This document shows, piece by piece, positions 10,313-20,719 of a stretch of DNA of 64,000 bases (within the stretch, counting starts at the first letter, position 1; each line of letters opens with the position of its first letter). A program made the translations under genes and the position numbers. The DNA lies in the NCBI GenBank assembly GCA_022843145.1, contig JALHOF010000014.1:1-64000 (forward strand), given 5' to 3'. Source of the stretch: Hyphomicrobium sp. Its GTDB lineage: Bacteria > Pseudomonadota > Alphaproteobacteria > Rhizobiales > Hyphomicrobiaceae. The notes under the pieces are model-generated. The model did not search any database. It was given only the letters and a program-made list of their open reading frames with translations, and was not told where the DNA came from.

Positions 10313-12262
10313 ATGATCTACCTCGCCATCGTCTTCCTGCCGCTCGCCGGCGCGCTCATTGCCGGGTTTTTCGGCCGCTTGATCGGTCCGCGCCCGGCCG
10401 AGATCGTGACGACCGGATTTCTGATTGTCGCGGCCGTGCTGTCCTGGGTCGTGTTCGTGCGCGTCGGCTTTGGCCATGAAACCGCGCGTGTGCCGGTCAT
10501 GCGCTGGATCACGTCGGGCGATCTCGACGTGTCGTGGGTGCTACGGATCGACACGCTGACGGCGGTCATGCTCGTCGTCGTGACGACGGTGTCGTCGCTG
10601 GTTCATCTCTATTCGATCGGCTACATGCACGAGGACGAGCACCGCCAGCGGTTCTTCTCGTATCTCTCGCTGTTCACGTTCGCCATGCTGATGCTGGTGA
10701 CGAGCGACAACCTCCTGCAGATGTTCTTCGGATGGGAAGGCGTCGGTCTCGCATCCTATCTGCTGATCGGCTTCTGGTATAAGAAGCCGGAGGCCAATGC
10801 GGCCGCCATCAAGGCGTTCGTCGTCAACCGAGTCGGCGATTTCGGATTTGCGCTCGGCATCTTCGGGCTGTTCTTCGTATTCAAGACGATCAATCTCGAT
10901 CCGCTCTTCACGGCGGCACCTTCGGCCGTCGGCAAGACGTTCAACTTCGTCGGCTACGAGGTCGACATCTTGACCACGCTCGCGCTCCTCCTGTTCATGG
11001 GCGCGATGGGTAAGAGCGCGCAGTTCCTGCTGCACACCTGGTTGCCGGACGCCATGGAGGGCCCAACGCCCGTGTCGGCGCTGATCCACGCCGCGACCAT
11101 GGTGACGGCGGGCGTGTTCATGGTGGCGCGCTTGTCGCCGATCTTCGAGCTGGCGCCGACAGCGCTTCAGTTCGTGACGTTTATTGGCGCGCTCACCGCG
11201 TTCTTTGCCGCCACCGTCGGCCTCGTGCAGAACGACATCAAGCGCGTCATCGCCTATTCGACATGCTCGCAGCTCGGCTACATGTTCGTCGCGTGCGGCA
11301 TCGGCGCGTACACCGCCGGCATCTTCCATCTCTTCACGCACGCCTTCTTCAAGGCGCTCTTGTTCCTCGGCGCCGGCTCGGTGATCCACGCGATGCATCA
11401 CGAGCAGGACATGCGCAACATGGGCGGCCTCGCACCGAAGATCCGCATTACCTATGCGATGATGCTGATCGGCACGCTGGCGCTGACGGGCGTCGGTATT
11501 CCCCATGTCGCGGGGTTCGCGGGCTTCCACTCCAAGGACGCCATCATCGAGGCGGCCTATGCCGCGCATACGCCCAACAACTATGCGTTCTGGACGCTGG
11601 TCGCCGCCGCGCTGATGACGTCGTTCTATTCATGGCGGCTGATCTTCATGACCTTCCACGGCAAGTCGCGCGCCGAGCCGGAAGTGATCAAGCACGCGCA
11701 CGAGAGCCCGCCGGTGATGCTGATTCCACTCGGGGTTCTGGCTGTCGGCGCGGTGCTCGCGGGCATCGTGTTCTCGCGCTACTTCATCGGCCACGACTAT
11801 CAGGCGTTCTGGGGCAAGTCGATTTTCGAGGGCCCGAACAATCACATCCTGCACGACATGCACAATGTGCCTGGATGGGTGGGCTGGGCGCCGTTCGCTG
11901 CCATGGCTACGGGCTTTGTGATTGCCTACGTCTACTACATCGCAGCACCTTGGCTGCCGGCCGCGACGGCGCGCGCTTTCCGCCCGCTCTACCTTTTCCT
12001 GCTCAACAAGTGGTACTTCGACGAGCTCTATAATTGGCTGTTCGTGAAGCCCGCGTTCTGGCTCGGCCGCTTCCTCTGGAAAAAGGGTGACGGCGCGGTG
12101 ATCGACGCGACCATCGACGGCACGGCGGCCGGGGTCGGCTGGATGACCGGGAAGGCGATGCGACTGCAGACCGGATATGTCTATCACTACGCGTTCGCCA
12201 TGATGCTCGGCGTGGCTGCGCTCGTCACATACTTCATGTTCCAGGGTGGGGGCGTGCAATGA
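10313..12262 (+). CDS. nuoL: NADH-quinone oxidoreductase subunit L
   Basis: ND5-type antiporter-like proton-pumping subunit of complex I (649 residues). Signatures include [16 protein letters not shown], the lysine-bearing [37 protein letters not shown] segment, and [22 protein letters not shown]. The long C-terminal part beyond the antiporter core contains the lateral helix typical of NuoL. The stop overlaps the nuoM start (ATGA). Confidence 0.98.
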   Translation: MIYLAIVFLPLAGALIAGFFGRLIGPRPAEIVTTGFLIVAAVLSWVVFVRVGFGHETARVPVMRWITSGDLDVSWVLRIDTLTAVMLVVVTTVSSLVHLYSIGYMHEDEHRQRFFSYLSLFTFAMLMLVTSDNLLQMFFGWEGVGLASYLLIGFWYKKPEANAAAIKAFVVNRVGDFGFALGIFGLFFVFKTINLDPLFTAAPSAVGKTFNFVGYEVDILTTLALLLFMGAMGKSAQFLLHTWLPDAMEGPTPVSALIHAATMVTAGVFMVARLSPIFELAPTALQFVTFIGALTAFFAATVGLVQNDIKRVIAYSTCSQLGYMFVACGIGAYTAGIFHLFTHAFFKALLFLGAGSVIHAMHHEQDMRNMGGLAPKIRITYAMMLIGTLALTGVGIPHVAGFAGFHSKDAIIEAAYAAHTPNNYAFWTLVAAALMTSFYSWRLIFMTFHGKSRAEPEVIKHAHESPPVMLIPLGVLAVGAVLAGIVFSRYFIGHDYQAFWGKSIFEGPNNHILHDMHNVPGWVGWAPFAAMATGFVIAYVYYIAAPWLPAATARAFRPLYLFLLNKWYFDELYNWLFVKPAFWLGRFLWKKGDGAVIDATIDGTAAGVGWMTGKAMRLQTGYVYHYAFAMMLGVAALVTYFMFQGGGVQ

Positions 12263-13758
12263 ACCTTGCGACCTCTCCGATCCTGTCGATCGTCACGTTC
12301 CTGCCGCTGGTCGGCGTGTTGTTCATCGCGTTCCTGCCGAAGGAAGCCGCGGGCAACGCGCGGTACGTGGCGCTGTGGACGACCATCGTCACATTCGTCA
12401 TCTCGCTTCTGATCTGGATGAACTTCGATCCCTCGACCGCGTCGTTCCAGTTCGTCGAGGAGCGGGCCTGGCTCGGCCCCATCAAGTACAAGATGGGCGT
12501 TGACGGCATCTCGATGCTGTTCGTGATCCTGACGACGTTCTTGATGCCGCTGACGATCCTGGCCAGCTGGGAAAGCATCGAGGATCGCGTCAAGGAATAC
12601 ATGATCGCGTTCCTGGTGCTCGAAACGATGATGATCGGCGTGTTCTGCGCGCTCGACCTCGTGCTGTTCTACCTGTTCTTCGAGGCCGGCCTCATCCCGA
12701 TGTTTCTCATCATCGGCATCTGGGGCGGCAAGCGCCGCGTCTACGCGAGCTTCAAGTTCTTCCTCTACACTCTTCTCGGCTCGGTGCTGATGCTGCTCGC
12801 CATGATGGCGATGTACTGGCACGCCGGAACGACCGACATCACGACGCTGCTCACGACCAAGTTCCCGCGCGACATGCAGTTCTGGCTATGGCTGGCGTTC
12901 TTCGCCTCGTTCGCCGTCAAGATGCCGATGTGGCCGGTGCATACGTGGCTGCCGGACGCGCACGTCGAGGCACCCACCGCGGGCTCGGTCATTTTGGCCG
13001 CGATCCTGTTGAAGATGGGCGGCTACGGTTTTCTTCGCTTCTCCGTCCCGATGTTCCCGCTGGCGACGTTCGATTTGGCCCCGCTCGTGTTTGCGTTGTC
13101 GGTGATCGCGATCATCTACACGTCGCTCGTCGCGCTGGCGCAGGAGGACGTGAAGAAGCTGATCGCGTATTCGTCGGTCGCGCACATGGGCTACGTGACG
13201 ATGGGCATCTTCACCGTCACGACACAGGGCGTCGATGGCGCGATCTTTCAAATGCTGTCGCATGGCATCGTGTCGGCCGCGTTGTTCCTATGCGTCGGTA
13301 TCGTCTACGACCGCATGCACACCCGTGAGATCGCGGCATATGGTGGACTCGTCAACCGCATGCCGATCTATGCGTTCGTGTTCATGGTATTCACGATGGC
13401 CAACGTCGGCTTGCCCGGCACGTCCGGCTTCGTCGGAGAATTCCTGACGCTCCTCGGCGCGTTCAAGGTCAACACGCTCGTCGCGGCGATCGCGACGTTA
13501 GGTGTCATCCTCTCGGCGGCCTACGCACTTTGGCTCTACCGAAACATGATTTTCGGGGAGTTGGAGAAGCCGAGCCTGAAGGGCATCAAGGATATGACGC
13601 CGCGGGAAATCGCGATCATGGCGCCATTGGTCGTCCTCACCCTTTTCTTCGGGTTCTATCCCGCGCCCGTGCTCGACGTCACGGCTATGTCGGTGAAGAA
13701 GCTCGTCTCGAACTACGAGGCTGCGGTCCGACCGGCCGCCGCCGAATTGGCCCGGTAG
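12259..13758 (+). CDS. nuoM: NADH-quinone oxidoreductase subunit M
   Basis: ND4-type antiporter-like proton-pumping subunit of complex I (499 residues, about 14 helices). The conserved glutamate region [21 protein letters not shown] and the lysine-bearing [30 protein letters not shown] segment are visible, as is [14 protein letters not shown]. It is coupled to nuoL by a four-base overlap and is 12 bp from nuoN. Confidence 0.98.
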   Translation: MNLATSPILSIVTFLPLVGVLFIAFLPKEAAGNARYVALWTTIVTFVISLLIWMNFDPSTASFQFVEERAWLGPIKYKMGVDGISMLFVILTTFLMPLTILASWESIEDRVKEYMIAFLVLETMMIGVFCALDLVLFYLFFEAGLIPMFLIIGIWGGKRRVYASFKFFLYTLLGSVLMLLAMMAMYWHAGTTDITTLLTTKFPRDMQFWLWLAFFASFAVKMPMWPVHTWLPDAHVEAPTAGSVILAAILLKMGGYGFLRFSVPMFPLATFDLAPLVFALSVIAIIYTSLVALAQEDVKKLIAYSSVAHMGYVTMGIFTVTTQGVDGAIFQMLSHGIVSAALFLCVGIVYDRMHTREIAAYGGLVNRMPIYAFVFMVFTMANVGLPGTSGFVGEFLTLLGAFKVNTLVAAIATLGVILSAAYALWLYRNMIFGELEKPSLKGIKDMTPREIAIMAPLVVLTLFFGFYPAPVLDVTAMSVKKLVSNYEAAVRPAAAELAR

Positions 13759-13770
13759 CGGATTCTGATC

Positions 13771-15222
13771 ATGACCTCCTTCCTCACCGGCCTCGGCCCG
13801 ATCTACCCCGAGATCATCATCGCGATTGGCGCGATGGCGCTGCTCATGTACGGCGTGTTTCGGCCCGAGACAGACGCCAATGCCGAGGCGACAGGCTGGC
13901 TCGGCGTGCTGGTGCTCGCGACCGCCGCGATGACTGTCGCGCTCGATCCACCGGCGCCCGCCTCGCTGTTCGAGGGCGCGTTCGTTTCCGACCGCTTCAC
14001 CGACTTCGCCAAGCTTTTGGTGATCGCCGGCTCCGCGTTCGCGCTGATGCTGTCGTTCGACTATTTCAGGCGCGTCAAGTCGCTGAAATTCGAATATCCG
14101 GTGCTGGTGCTGCTGGCGACGGTCGGCATGCTCATCATGGTGTCGGCGAACGATCTCATCACGCTCTATCTTGGCCTCGAGCTGCAGAGCCTCGCGCTTT
14201 ACGTGCTGGCGGCCTTCCGCCGCGACAACGTCAAGTCGAGCGAGGCGGGGCTCAAATATTTCGTGCTCGGCGCGCTGTCGTCGGGAATGTTGCTGTACGG
14301 CGCGTCTCTGATCTACGGCTACACCGGCTCGACGAACTTCACGGCAATCGCGGCTGTCGCACAGGGCAAGGCCGCCGCCGAAAGCCTGGGTCTGATCATC
14401 GGACTCGTGTTTCTCCTGGTCGGCATCGCATTCAAGATTTCAGCGGTCCCGTTTCACATGTGGACGCCGGACGTCTACGAAGGCGCACCGACGCCGGTCA
14501 CGGCCTTGTTCGCCGCGGCCCCGAAAATCGCCGCACTCGCGTTGCTCGTCCGGACGATGCATGGCGCGTTCCCTGGCCTCGGACCGCAATGGCAGCAAGT
14601 CATCACGCTGCTGGCGATCGCCTCCATGCTGCTCGGGGCGGTCGCGGCCATCGGACAGACCAACATCAAACGCCTGATGGCCTACTCGTCGATTGGCCAC
14701 GTCGGCTATGCGCTCGTCGGCCTCGCCCCAAACAGCCCCGAGGGAATGCAGTCGGTCCTGATCTATCTGGCGATTTACCTCGTCATGACACTCGGCGTAT
14801 TCGCCGTCATCGTGTCGCTCCATCGCAAGGAGGGTCAGGTGGTCGAGATCGCTGATCTGGCTGGCCTGTCGAAGACAAACCTGCCGCTGGCCTTCGCGCT
14901 CTTTATCCTGCTCTTCTCACTGGCCGGCATCCCACCGCTCGCAGGCTTCTTCGCGAAGTTCTATGTCTTTGCCGCCGCCATCAAGGCTGGTCTTTATCCG
15001 CTCGCGATCATCGGTGTCTTGTCGAGCGTCATTGGCGCCTACTATTACCTGCGTGTCGTCAAAGTAATGTTCTTCGACGAAGCGAAAGACAAGTTGCTGC
15101 CGGTGCCGCGCGTGCCGGGAATGATCGTCGTTGCGGCCAGCGTCTTCGTGATCTTCTTCGCGGTGTTCGCAGGTCCAGTGGTCGATGCCGCGGCAGCGGC
15201 GGCGAAGGTGTTCAAATTCTGA
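13771..15222 (+). CDS. nuoN: NADH-quinone oxidoreductase subunit N
   Basis: ND2-type antiporter-like subunit of complex I (483 residues), the last gene of the operon. Visible signatures are LYLGLELQSLALYVLAAF with the buried Glu, FKISAVPFHMWTPDVYEGAPTPVTALFAAAPK with the key Lys, and YSSIGHVGYALVGLA. birA follows after 7 bp in the same direction, as in related genomes, so transcription may run on. Confidence 0.98.
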   Translation: MTSFLTGLGPIYPEIIIAIGAMALLMYGVFRPETDANAEATGWLGVLVLATAAMTVALDPPAPASLFEGAFVSDRFTDFAKLLVIAGSAFALMLSFDYFRRVKSLKFEYPVLVLLATVGMLIMVSANDLITLYLGLELQSLALYVLAAFRRDNVKSSEAGLKYFVLGALSSGMLLYGASLIYGYTGSTNFTAIAAVAQGKAAAESLGLIIGLVFLLVGIAFKISAVPFHMWTPDVYEGAPTPVTALFAAAPKIAALALLVRTMHGAFPGLGPQWQQVITLLAIASMLLGAVAAIGQTNIKRLMAYSSIGHVGYALVGLAPNSPEGMQSVLIYLAIYLVMTLGVFAVIVSLHRKEGQVVEIADLAGLSKTNLPLAFALFILLFSLAGIPPLAGFFAKFYVFAAAIKAGLYPLAIIGVLSSVIGAYYYLRVVKVMFFDEAKDKLLPVPRVPGMIVVAASVFVIFFAVFAGPVVDAAAAAAKVFKF

Positions 15223-15229
15223 TGGCCGC

Positions 15230-16018
15230 ATGAGCACCAGCAGCGCTTCGGCAGGCGTCGCGTTTCGAATCGTCGAGATCGGCGAGACGGCATCGACCAA
15301 TGACGTCGCGCTGCGTCTTGCTGCGAGCGGAGTGACGGGGCCGCTGTGGGTGTCTGCCGAGCGGCAGACGGCGGGGCGTGGACGCAGCGGGCGCAGCTGG
15401 GTCTCGCTCTCGGGAAATCTCCATGCGTCGCTGCTCTTCACGCCGCAATGCGACGTTGCAACGGCGGCGGAACTGTCGCTCGTCGCCGGTGTCGCCATTC
15501 ACGATGCCGTGCGTGAGGTGGCCGGTGGCGACTTGCCCGGTCTCCGCGTCAAATGGCCCAACGATATTCTAATTGCCGACGCCAAGATGGGTGGCGTACT
15601 GATCGAGAGTAGTTGGGTGCAAGGCGGCTCATTGCTCGCGGTGGTTGTCGGCATTGGGCTCAATCTCGTGGCATCACCTGCGGACGGCGGTCGCTCGCTG
15701 GCGCATCTCGGCGCCCACGGCATCTCAGCCGATCGCAACACCGTGCTGGCGCAGGTCGCGGAAGCAATGGCATGTTGGCTCGGGCGTTGGGACGACGGTC
15801 GCGGATTCTCGCTGATCCGGGCTGCGTGGCTCGATCGTGGCGGTCCGGTCGGCGAGCGGGTTTCAGTCAATACCGGCCGCGAACGCGTCGACGGAAGCTA
15901 CCTCGGTCTCGACCAGACGGGCGCGCTGCGCGTGGCCGACGACGGTGGACGCGAGCGCCGGTTCACGTTCGGTGATGTGACGCTGCTGGCAACCCGGCCA
16001 GAGCGTAGCAAGATTTAG
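15230..16018 (+). CDS. birA: Biotin-[acetyl-CoA-carboxylase] ligase
   Basis: 262-residue biotin protein ligase that forms biotinyl-AMP and transfers biotin to the BCCP domain of carboxylases. Seen: QTAGRGRSGRSW (biotinyl-AMP loop), KWPNDIL, and KMGGVLIES. The ATG at 15230 is used because the longer frame lies inside nuoN. There is no N-terminal winged-helix domain, so this is a ligase only and not a repressor of biotin genes. It follows nuoN directly and precedes RNase J. Confidence 0.95.
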   Translation: MSTSSASAGVAFRIVEIGETASTNDVALRLAASGVTGPLWVSAERQTAGRGRSGRSWVSLSGNLHASLLFTPQCDVATAAELSLVAGVAIHDAVREVAGGDLPGLRVKWPNDILIADAKMGGVLIESSWVQGGSLLAVVVGIGLNLVASPADGGRSLAHLGAHGISADRNTVLAQVAEAMACWLGRWDDGRGFSLIRAAWLDRGGPVGERVSVNTGRERVDGSYLGLDQTGALRVADDGGRERRFTFGDVTLLATRPERSKI

Positions 16019-16081
16019 CGCGGAAAGATTCTGCGCGGGACGATTTGATGCGCCATCGTGCGCGGGAAGGTGACGGAAGTG

Positions 16082-17791
16082 ATGGCGACCAAGGGGTCGA
16101 AAGCCAAGTCGGCCAAGTCGGGCCGGGACGAACTGGTCTTTGTCGCGCTGGGTGGGCTCGGCGAAATCGGCATGAACGTCTACCTCTACGGCTTCGGCCC
16201 GGAGGACGCGCGCCAATGGTTGATGGTTGACCTCGGGTTGACTTTTCCCGGCCCGTCGGAGCCCGGCGTCGACGTCGTCCTCCCGGACCTGAGCTTCATC
16301 GTCGAACAGAGACAGTCGTTGCTTGGGATTGTTTTGACCCATGCGCACGAGGACCATATCGGCGCGGTGATCGACTTGTGGCCGGAATTGCGCGTGCCGG
16401 TCTACGCGACGCCCTTCACCGCCGGCATGCTCAAATCGAAGAACGGCGATTTCGGCGTCAAAGGCGAACTGCCGATCACCGAGATCCCGCTTGGCGGAAG
16501 GTTCTCGCTGGGCCCATTCGATCTCGAATTCGTCACGATGGCGCATTCGATCCCGGAACCTTCTGCGCTTGCGATCCGAACGCCCCTCGGCCTCGTCCTG
16601 CACACCGGTGACTGGAAGCTCGATCAGACGCCGGGGGTCGGTGATCCTCCGGATGAATCGAAACTGAAGGCGCTGGGTGACGATGGCGTGCTCGCGATCG
16701 TGTGCGATTCGACGAACGCCTTCCGCGACGGCCGCTCGCCGTCCGAACTCGATATCGCGAAATCGATCACCAGCATCGTCAAGTCGGCGAAGCGGCGGGT
16801 CGCGGTCACCACATTCGCCTCGAACGTCGCGCGCGTCAAAGCGGTGGCGGATGCGGCGCGCGCGTCGGGGCGTGAACTCATCGTGGCCGGCCGTGCGCTG
16901 CACCGGATTATCGATGTCGCGAAGGAAACCGGTTATCTGCCGCAGAATTTCCGCTTCCATGACCAGCAGCGGTTCTCCGATTTCGACGCCGCCGACGTGC
17001 TGCTGCTTTGTACCGGAAGTCAGGGCGAGCCCCGGGCCGCGATGGCGCGCATCGCCGAGGAAGAGCATCCCGACATCTCTCTCGCCAAGGGCGATCTCGT
17101 GATTTTCTCGTCACGGACGATTCCCGGTAACGAAAAATCGGTCGGAGCCGTGCAGAACAATCTCGCGCGAAATGGCTGCGACGTGCTGACCGACAACGAA
17201 GCGCTGGTTCATGTCACCGGACATCCGCGGCGCGACGAGTTGCGACAGATGTACAGCTGGGTCCGTCCGCTCATCTCCGTGCCGATGCACGGCGAAGCGC
17301 GGCACCTGAAAGAACATGCGCGGCTCGCTCGCGAGGCCGGCGTCAGGGACGTGTTCCCGATGCTCGACGGCGAAATACTGCGCATCGCGCCAGACCCGCG
17401 CGTGATCGACGATGCCCCCGTCGGCCGCCGCTTCCGCGACGGGCGATTGATCGTGCCCGATCTCGACGGACCGGTGCGAGAGCGCCGCAAGCTGTCGGTG
17501 GTCGGCGTCGTCATCGTGTCCCTGGTCGTCTCGAAGCGCGGCGAACTGCTTGACGATCCGGCGATCGAGATCGATGGCGTACCTGCCGAAACCGCCAAGC
17601 GGACGCCGATGCTCGACGTCATCCGCAGCGCGATCGACGGCACGCTGCGCTCGATCCCTCCAGCCCGCCGCAAGGATGCCGCCGTCGTGGAGGATGCCGT
17701 GCGCCGCGCGGTGCGCGCTGCGGTCAACGATGCCTGGGGCAAGAAGCCCATTTGCAAGGTCATGGTGCACATGCTCGGAGAGCAAGGCTGA
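16082..17791 (+). CDS. rnj: Ribonuclease J
   Basis: 569-residue metallo-beta-lactamase/beta-CASP ribonuclease, which acts as 5'-exonuclease and endonuclease in mRNA decay and rRNA maturation. The metal-binding motif THAHEDHIGA gives H87, H89, D91 and H92; the beta-CASP part shows CTGSQGEP and VHVTGHPRRDEL. A C-terminal domain of about 100 residues completes the protein. The ATG at 16082 follows GGAAGTG and is preferred to the GTG at 16058. Alphaproteobacteria commonly have this gene between birA and mce. Confidence 0.95.
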   Translation: MATKGSKAKSAKSGRDELVFVALGGLGEIGMNVYLYGFGPEDARQWLMVDLGLTFPGPSEPGVDVVLPDLSFIVEQRQSLLGIVLTHAHEDHIGAVIDLWPELRVPVYATPFTAGMLKSKNGDFGVKGELPITEIPLGGRFSLGPFDLEFVTMAHSIPEPSALAIRTPLGLVLHTGDWKLDQTPGVGDPPDESKLKALGDDGVLAIVCDSTNAFRDGRSPSELDIAKSITSIVKSAKRRVAVTTFASNVARVKAVADAARASGRELIVAGRALHRIIDVAKETGYLPQNFRFHDQQRFSDFDAADVLLLCTGSQGEPRAAMARIAEEEHPDISLAKGDLVIFSSRTIPGNEKSVGAVQNNLARNGCDVLTDNEALVHVTGHPRRDELRQMYSWVRPLISVPMHGEARHLKEHARLAREAGVRDVFPMLDGEILRIAPDPRVIDDAPVGRRFRDGRLIVPDLDGPVRERRKLSVVGVVIVSLVVSKRGELLDDPAIEIDGVPAETAKRTPMLDVIRSAIDGTLRSIPPARRKDAAVVEDAVRRAVRAAVNDAWGKKPICKVMVHMLGEQG

Positions 17792-17833
17792 TCGCCGTCA
17801 TCCGGGCCGAATGTTTGAGAAGGGAGACAATGC

Positions 17834-18238
17834 ATGATCGGACGCCTCAATCACGTTGCCATCGCGGTCAAGGATCTCGCCGCTGCGTCGGCCGTATACC
17901 GCAATGCGCTGGGGGCCAAGGTCGCCGATCCTCTACCGCAACCGGAACATGGCGTCACGGTGGTCTTCATCGAGCTGCCGAATACCAAAATCGAATTGCT
18001 GGAGCCTCTTGGCGCGGGCTCGCCGATCGCCAAGTTCCTCGAGAAAAGCCCCGATGGCGGCATTCATCATGTCTGCTACGAGGTCGATGATATCATCGCC
18101 GCGCGCGACAAGCTGAAGGCCGAGGGCGCTCGCGTGCTGGGCGACGGTACGCCACGCATCGGTGCGCACGGCAAACCCGTACTGTTCCTGCATCCGAAGG
18201 ATTTCTGCGGAACGCTCGTCGAACTCGAGCAGGCGTGA
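17834..18238 (+). CDS. mce: Methylmalonyl-CoA epimerase
   Basis: 134-residue vicinal-oxygen-chelate enzyme that interconverts the (R)- and (S)-methylmalonyl-CoA epimers in propionyl-CoA or ethylmalonyl-CoA metabolism. Metal ligands expected for the family are present: H7 in LNHVAIAV, the His in GGIHHVCYEVDD, and E130 in GTLVELE. Length is usual. It follows RNase J after 42 bp and precedes the DUF1467 gene, a common alphaproteobacterial order. Confidence 0.95.
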   Translation: MIGRLNHVAIAVKDLAAASAVYRNALGAKVADPLPQPEHGVTVVFIELPNTKIELLEPLGAGSPIAKFLEKSPDGGIHHVCYEVDDIIAARDKLKAEGARVLGDGTPRIGAHGKPVLFLHPKDFCGTLVELEQA

Positions 18239-18252
18239 ACTGGAGTTTCCGA

Positions 18253-18516
18253 ATGAGCATTTCTCTCGGCCTCGCACTTTATTTCATCATCTGGTGGATG
18301 GTGCTGTTCGCCGTGCTGCCATTCGGGCTTACGACGCAGGAGGAGGCGGGCGACATCGTGCCGGGGACGCCGGGCAGTGCGCCTGCGCGGTCGCGCATGT
18401 TGCGGATTTTCCTCATCAATACGGTGGTTGCGGCAATTGTGTTCGCGGTGGTTTGGGCTGCGATCACGTTCAAGTGGATTTCCATAATCGCCCCAACGCT
18501 GCCGCTCCGCACTTGA
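18253..18516 (+). CDS. DUF1467 family membrane protein
   Basis: 87-residue protein with two transmembrane segments (about residues 3-21 and 50-72) around a short loop containing FGLTTQEEAGDIVPGTPGSAP, which matches the DUF1467 pattern (LPFG-x-x-T-Q-x-E, PGTxxSAP). The function is unknown. The ATG at 18253 follows CTGGAG; a GTG at 18235 overlapping the mce stop is the alternative. It is a usual neighbour of mce and proS in Hyphomicrobiales. Confidence 0.85.
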   Translation: MSISLGLALYFIIWWMVLFAVLPFGLTTQEEAGDIVPGTPGSAPARSRMLRIFLINTVVAAIVFAVVWAAITFKWISIIAPTLPLRT

Positions 18517-18704
18517 CCGCCGTATTGGGACCGCCAACGCCGGCCCCATCCACGCTAAAGCGCCGCGCCGCCGTTGCGTACCCCGCCGTTCCTGGCTATG
18601 CCGGGCGTGCGTCTGCCCAGCCCGCAATCCGGTAGCGCCGCGAATTGGCCGATGCCGCGACGGACCGGCATCGACCATGAACGATATCGAGAAAGATCCT
18701 GACC

Positions 18705-20234
18705 ATGAGCAAGCGCGCGCTGTCGGTTACCCGCGAACAGAACTTCCCCGATTGGTATCAGGCGATCGTCCGCGACGGCGACATGGCCGAGACTAGTCCC
18801 GTGCGCGGCTGCATGATCATCAAGCCGTGGGGTTGGGGCGTCTGGGAGCGCATCCAGGCCGAACTCGACCAGCGCATCAAGGACACCGGACACGACAACT
18901 GCTACTTCCCGCTGTTCATTCCGATGAGCTTCATCGCCAAGGAGGCCGAGCACGTCGAAGGCTTCGCCAAGGAGATGGCGGTCGTCACCCATCACCGCCT
19001 GAAGAACGAGGGCGGCAAGCTGGTGGTGGACCCCGACGCGAAGCTCGAAGAGCCGCTGATCGTGCGCCCCACTTCCGAGACTATTATTGGCGACGCGTTC
19101 CAGCGCTGGATCACGAGCTATCGCGATCTGCCGTTGCTGATCAACCAGTGGGCGAACGTCGTGCGCTGGGAGATGCGGACGCGCCTGTTCCTGCGCACGA
19201 CGGAGTTCCTTTGGCAGGAGGGTCACACCGCGCACGCCGATCGTGAGGACGCAATGGCGGAAACGCTGCGGATGCTCGAGGTGTACCGCGAGTTTTCCGA
19301 GAGCGTGCTGGCCATGCCCGTCATCGCCGGCGAGAAGCCCGCCAACGAGCGCTTCCCGGGCGCCGACAGCACCTACTCGATCGAAGCGATGATGCAGGAC
19401 GGCAAGGCGTTACAGGCCGGAACATCGCACTACCTCGGCACGCACTTCGCGGAAGCTCAGAACATCCAATTCCAGAGTGCGCAGGGCACGCGCGAGTTCT
19501 GTCATACGACGAGCTGGGGTGTCTCGACGCGTCTGATCGGCGGCGTGATCATGACCCACGGCGACGACGACGGTCTGCGTCTGCCGCCCAGGATTGCACC
19601 GCGCGAGATCGTGATCGTGCCGATGCTGCGCGACAAGCCGGACGACGCGGCGCTGCTCGACTATTGCGTCGCGATCGAAAAGGATCTGAAGGCGCTCGGC
19701 ATAAGGACGCTGCTCGACAAGAAGCCGCTGAAGTCGGCGGAAAAGCGCTGGAACTGGGTCCGTCGCGGCGCACCCGTCATCGTCGAGATCGGCGGTCGCG
19801 ATGCGTCCGGCGGCAACGTCACATTCATGCGCCGCGACAAGCTGAGGGACGGCGACAAGATCATCTCGCACTCCCGACCGCGCGATCAGTTCGTCGCCGA
19901 GGCCCAGGCCCTGTTGAACGACATCCAGGCGACGCTATACGCCGAGGCCAAGGCACGGCTCGACGGCAACGTCATCACTGACATCAAGTCGTTCGATGAA
20001 TTGACGGCGTACTTCGGCGCGGCGGAGACCGAAGACACGGGCGGCTTCAAGGGTTGGGTGCGCGTGCCGTGGGCGCGGCCCGATGGTGCAGTGCTCGAAG
20101 CCATTGCCGACCGGCTCAAGGCTTCGAAGCTGACGATCCGTAACGCACCCCTGGCACAAGACAAGATTGAAGGCGTGTGCCTCTTTACTGGCGATCCGGC
20201 CAAGGAATACGTGCTTGTTGCTCGGGCTTACTGA
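18705..20234 (+). CDS. proS: Prolyl-tRNA synthetase, archaeal/eukaryal type
   Basis: 509-residue class II aminoacyl-tRNA synthetase charging tRNA-Pro. The domain order is that of the archaeal/eukaryal ProRS class: no editing insertion, motif 1 region SPVRGCMIIKPWGWGVWE, motif 2 RWEMRTRLFLRTTEFLWQEGH, motif 3 GGVIMTHGDDDGLRLPPRIAP, an anticodon-binding domain, and a C-terminal domain ending in Tyr (ARAY), which is characteristic of that class. Many related alphaproteobacteria instead carry the shorter bacterial type of about 440 residues at this position. Function is secure; the class assignment is based on these motifs and on length. Confidence 0.95.
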   Translation: MSKRALSVTREQNFPDWYQAIVRDGDMAETSPVRGCMIIKPWGWGVWERIQAELDQRIKDTGHDNCYFPLFIPMSFIAKEAEHVEGFAKEMAVVTHHRLKNEGGKLVVDPDAKLEEPLIVRPTSETIIGDAFQRWITSYRDLPLLINQWANVVRWEMRTRLFLRTTEFLWQEGHTAHADREDAMAETLRMLEVYREFSESVLAMPVIAGEKPANERFPGADSTYSIEAMMQDGKALQAGTSHYLGTHFAEAQNIQFQSAQGTREFCHTTSWGVSTRLIGGVIMTHGDDDGLRLPPRIAPREIVIVPMLRDKPDDAALLDYCVAIEKDLKALGIRTLLDKKPLKSAEKRWNWVRRGAPVIVEIGGRDASGGNVTFMRRDKLRDGDKIISHSRPRDQFVAEAQALLNDIQATLYAEAKARLDGNVITDIKSFDELTAYFGAAETEDTGGFKGWVRVPWARPDGAVLEAIADRLKASKLTIRNAPLAQDKIEGVCLFTGDPAKEYVLVARAY

Positions 20235-20244
20235 GGAGAGTGCG

Positions 20245-20469
20245 GTGGCAGACCGGCACGATGCCGCGACCGCGCGGATCGACAACCTGGAGATGCGGAT
20301 CGCCTATCAGGACGAGGCGATCGACGCGCTCAACAAGACGGTGATCGAGCAGTGGGCCACGCTCGATCGGGCGCTGGGGCGAATCAAGCAGTTGGAGGCG
20401 CGGCTCCAGGAGGAGCAGGTGAGCAACATCCGCCCCCCCGGCGATGAAACCCCTCCGCCGCACTATTGA
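20245..20469 (+). CDS. slyX: SlyX family protein
   Basis: 74-residue coiled-coil protein. The pattern RIDNLEMRIAYQDEAIDALN, then the LEARL heptads and a Pro/His-rich C-terminus ending PPPHY, is typical of SlyX. Its function is not known. The GTG at 20245 was chosen because GAGGAG lies just upstream and because the longer frame runs into proS. It starts 10 bp after proS and is probably co-transcribed. Confidence 0.88.
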   Translation: MADRHDAATARIDNLEMRIAYQDEAIDALNKTVIEQWATLDRALGRIKQLEARLQEEQVSNIRPPGDETPPPHY

Positions 20470-20565
20470 GTTTCCGGTCGCCGTAAACTCAGGAGTTTGG
20501 GACGGACTGTTCACGAGCCTTGACCCGGCCACACGCTGCTGCCAAGGGGTGCAGGTAAAATCAGT

Positions 20566-20708
20566 ACCCTCTCGCCGCGCGCGGGGAGAGGTTAGGGTGA
20601 GGAGCGGTTGTTTGCTCCGGCGATTGTTGGCGCCCCTCACCTCATGCTGGAAGCATGGCTCCACCAGGACCTTCTCCCATTCGGGAGCAGGAAATGGGGA
20701 GAGGGGGA
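20566..20708. repeat. Palindromic dispersed-type intergenic repeat
   Basis: Non-coding sequence between slyX and lolC built from inverted blocks. A first hairpin pairs CCTCTC with GAGAGG around a GC-rich loop (about 20568-20590) and continues TTAGGGTGAGGAG. A second half contains CCCCTCACCTC and CTTCTCCCATT paired with AATGGGGAGAGG. The halves are roughly inverted copies. This CTCTCCCC/GGGGAGAGG-TTAGGGTGAG pattern is a common intergenic repeat in many proteobacterial genomes. It ends only about 11 bp before the lolC start. Confidence 0.6.
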
Positions 20709-20719
20709 CACACCTGCCC

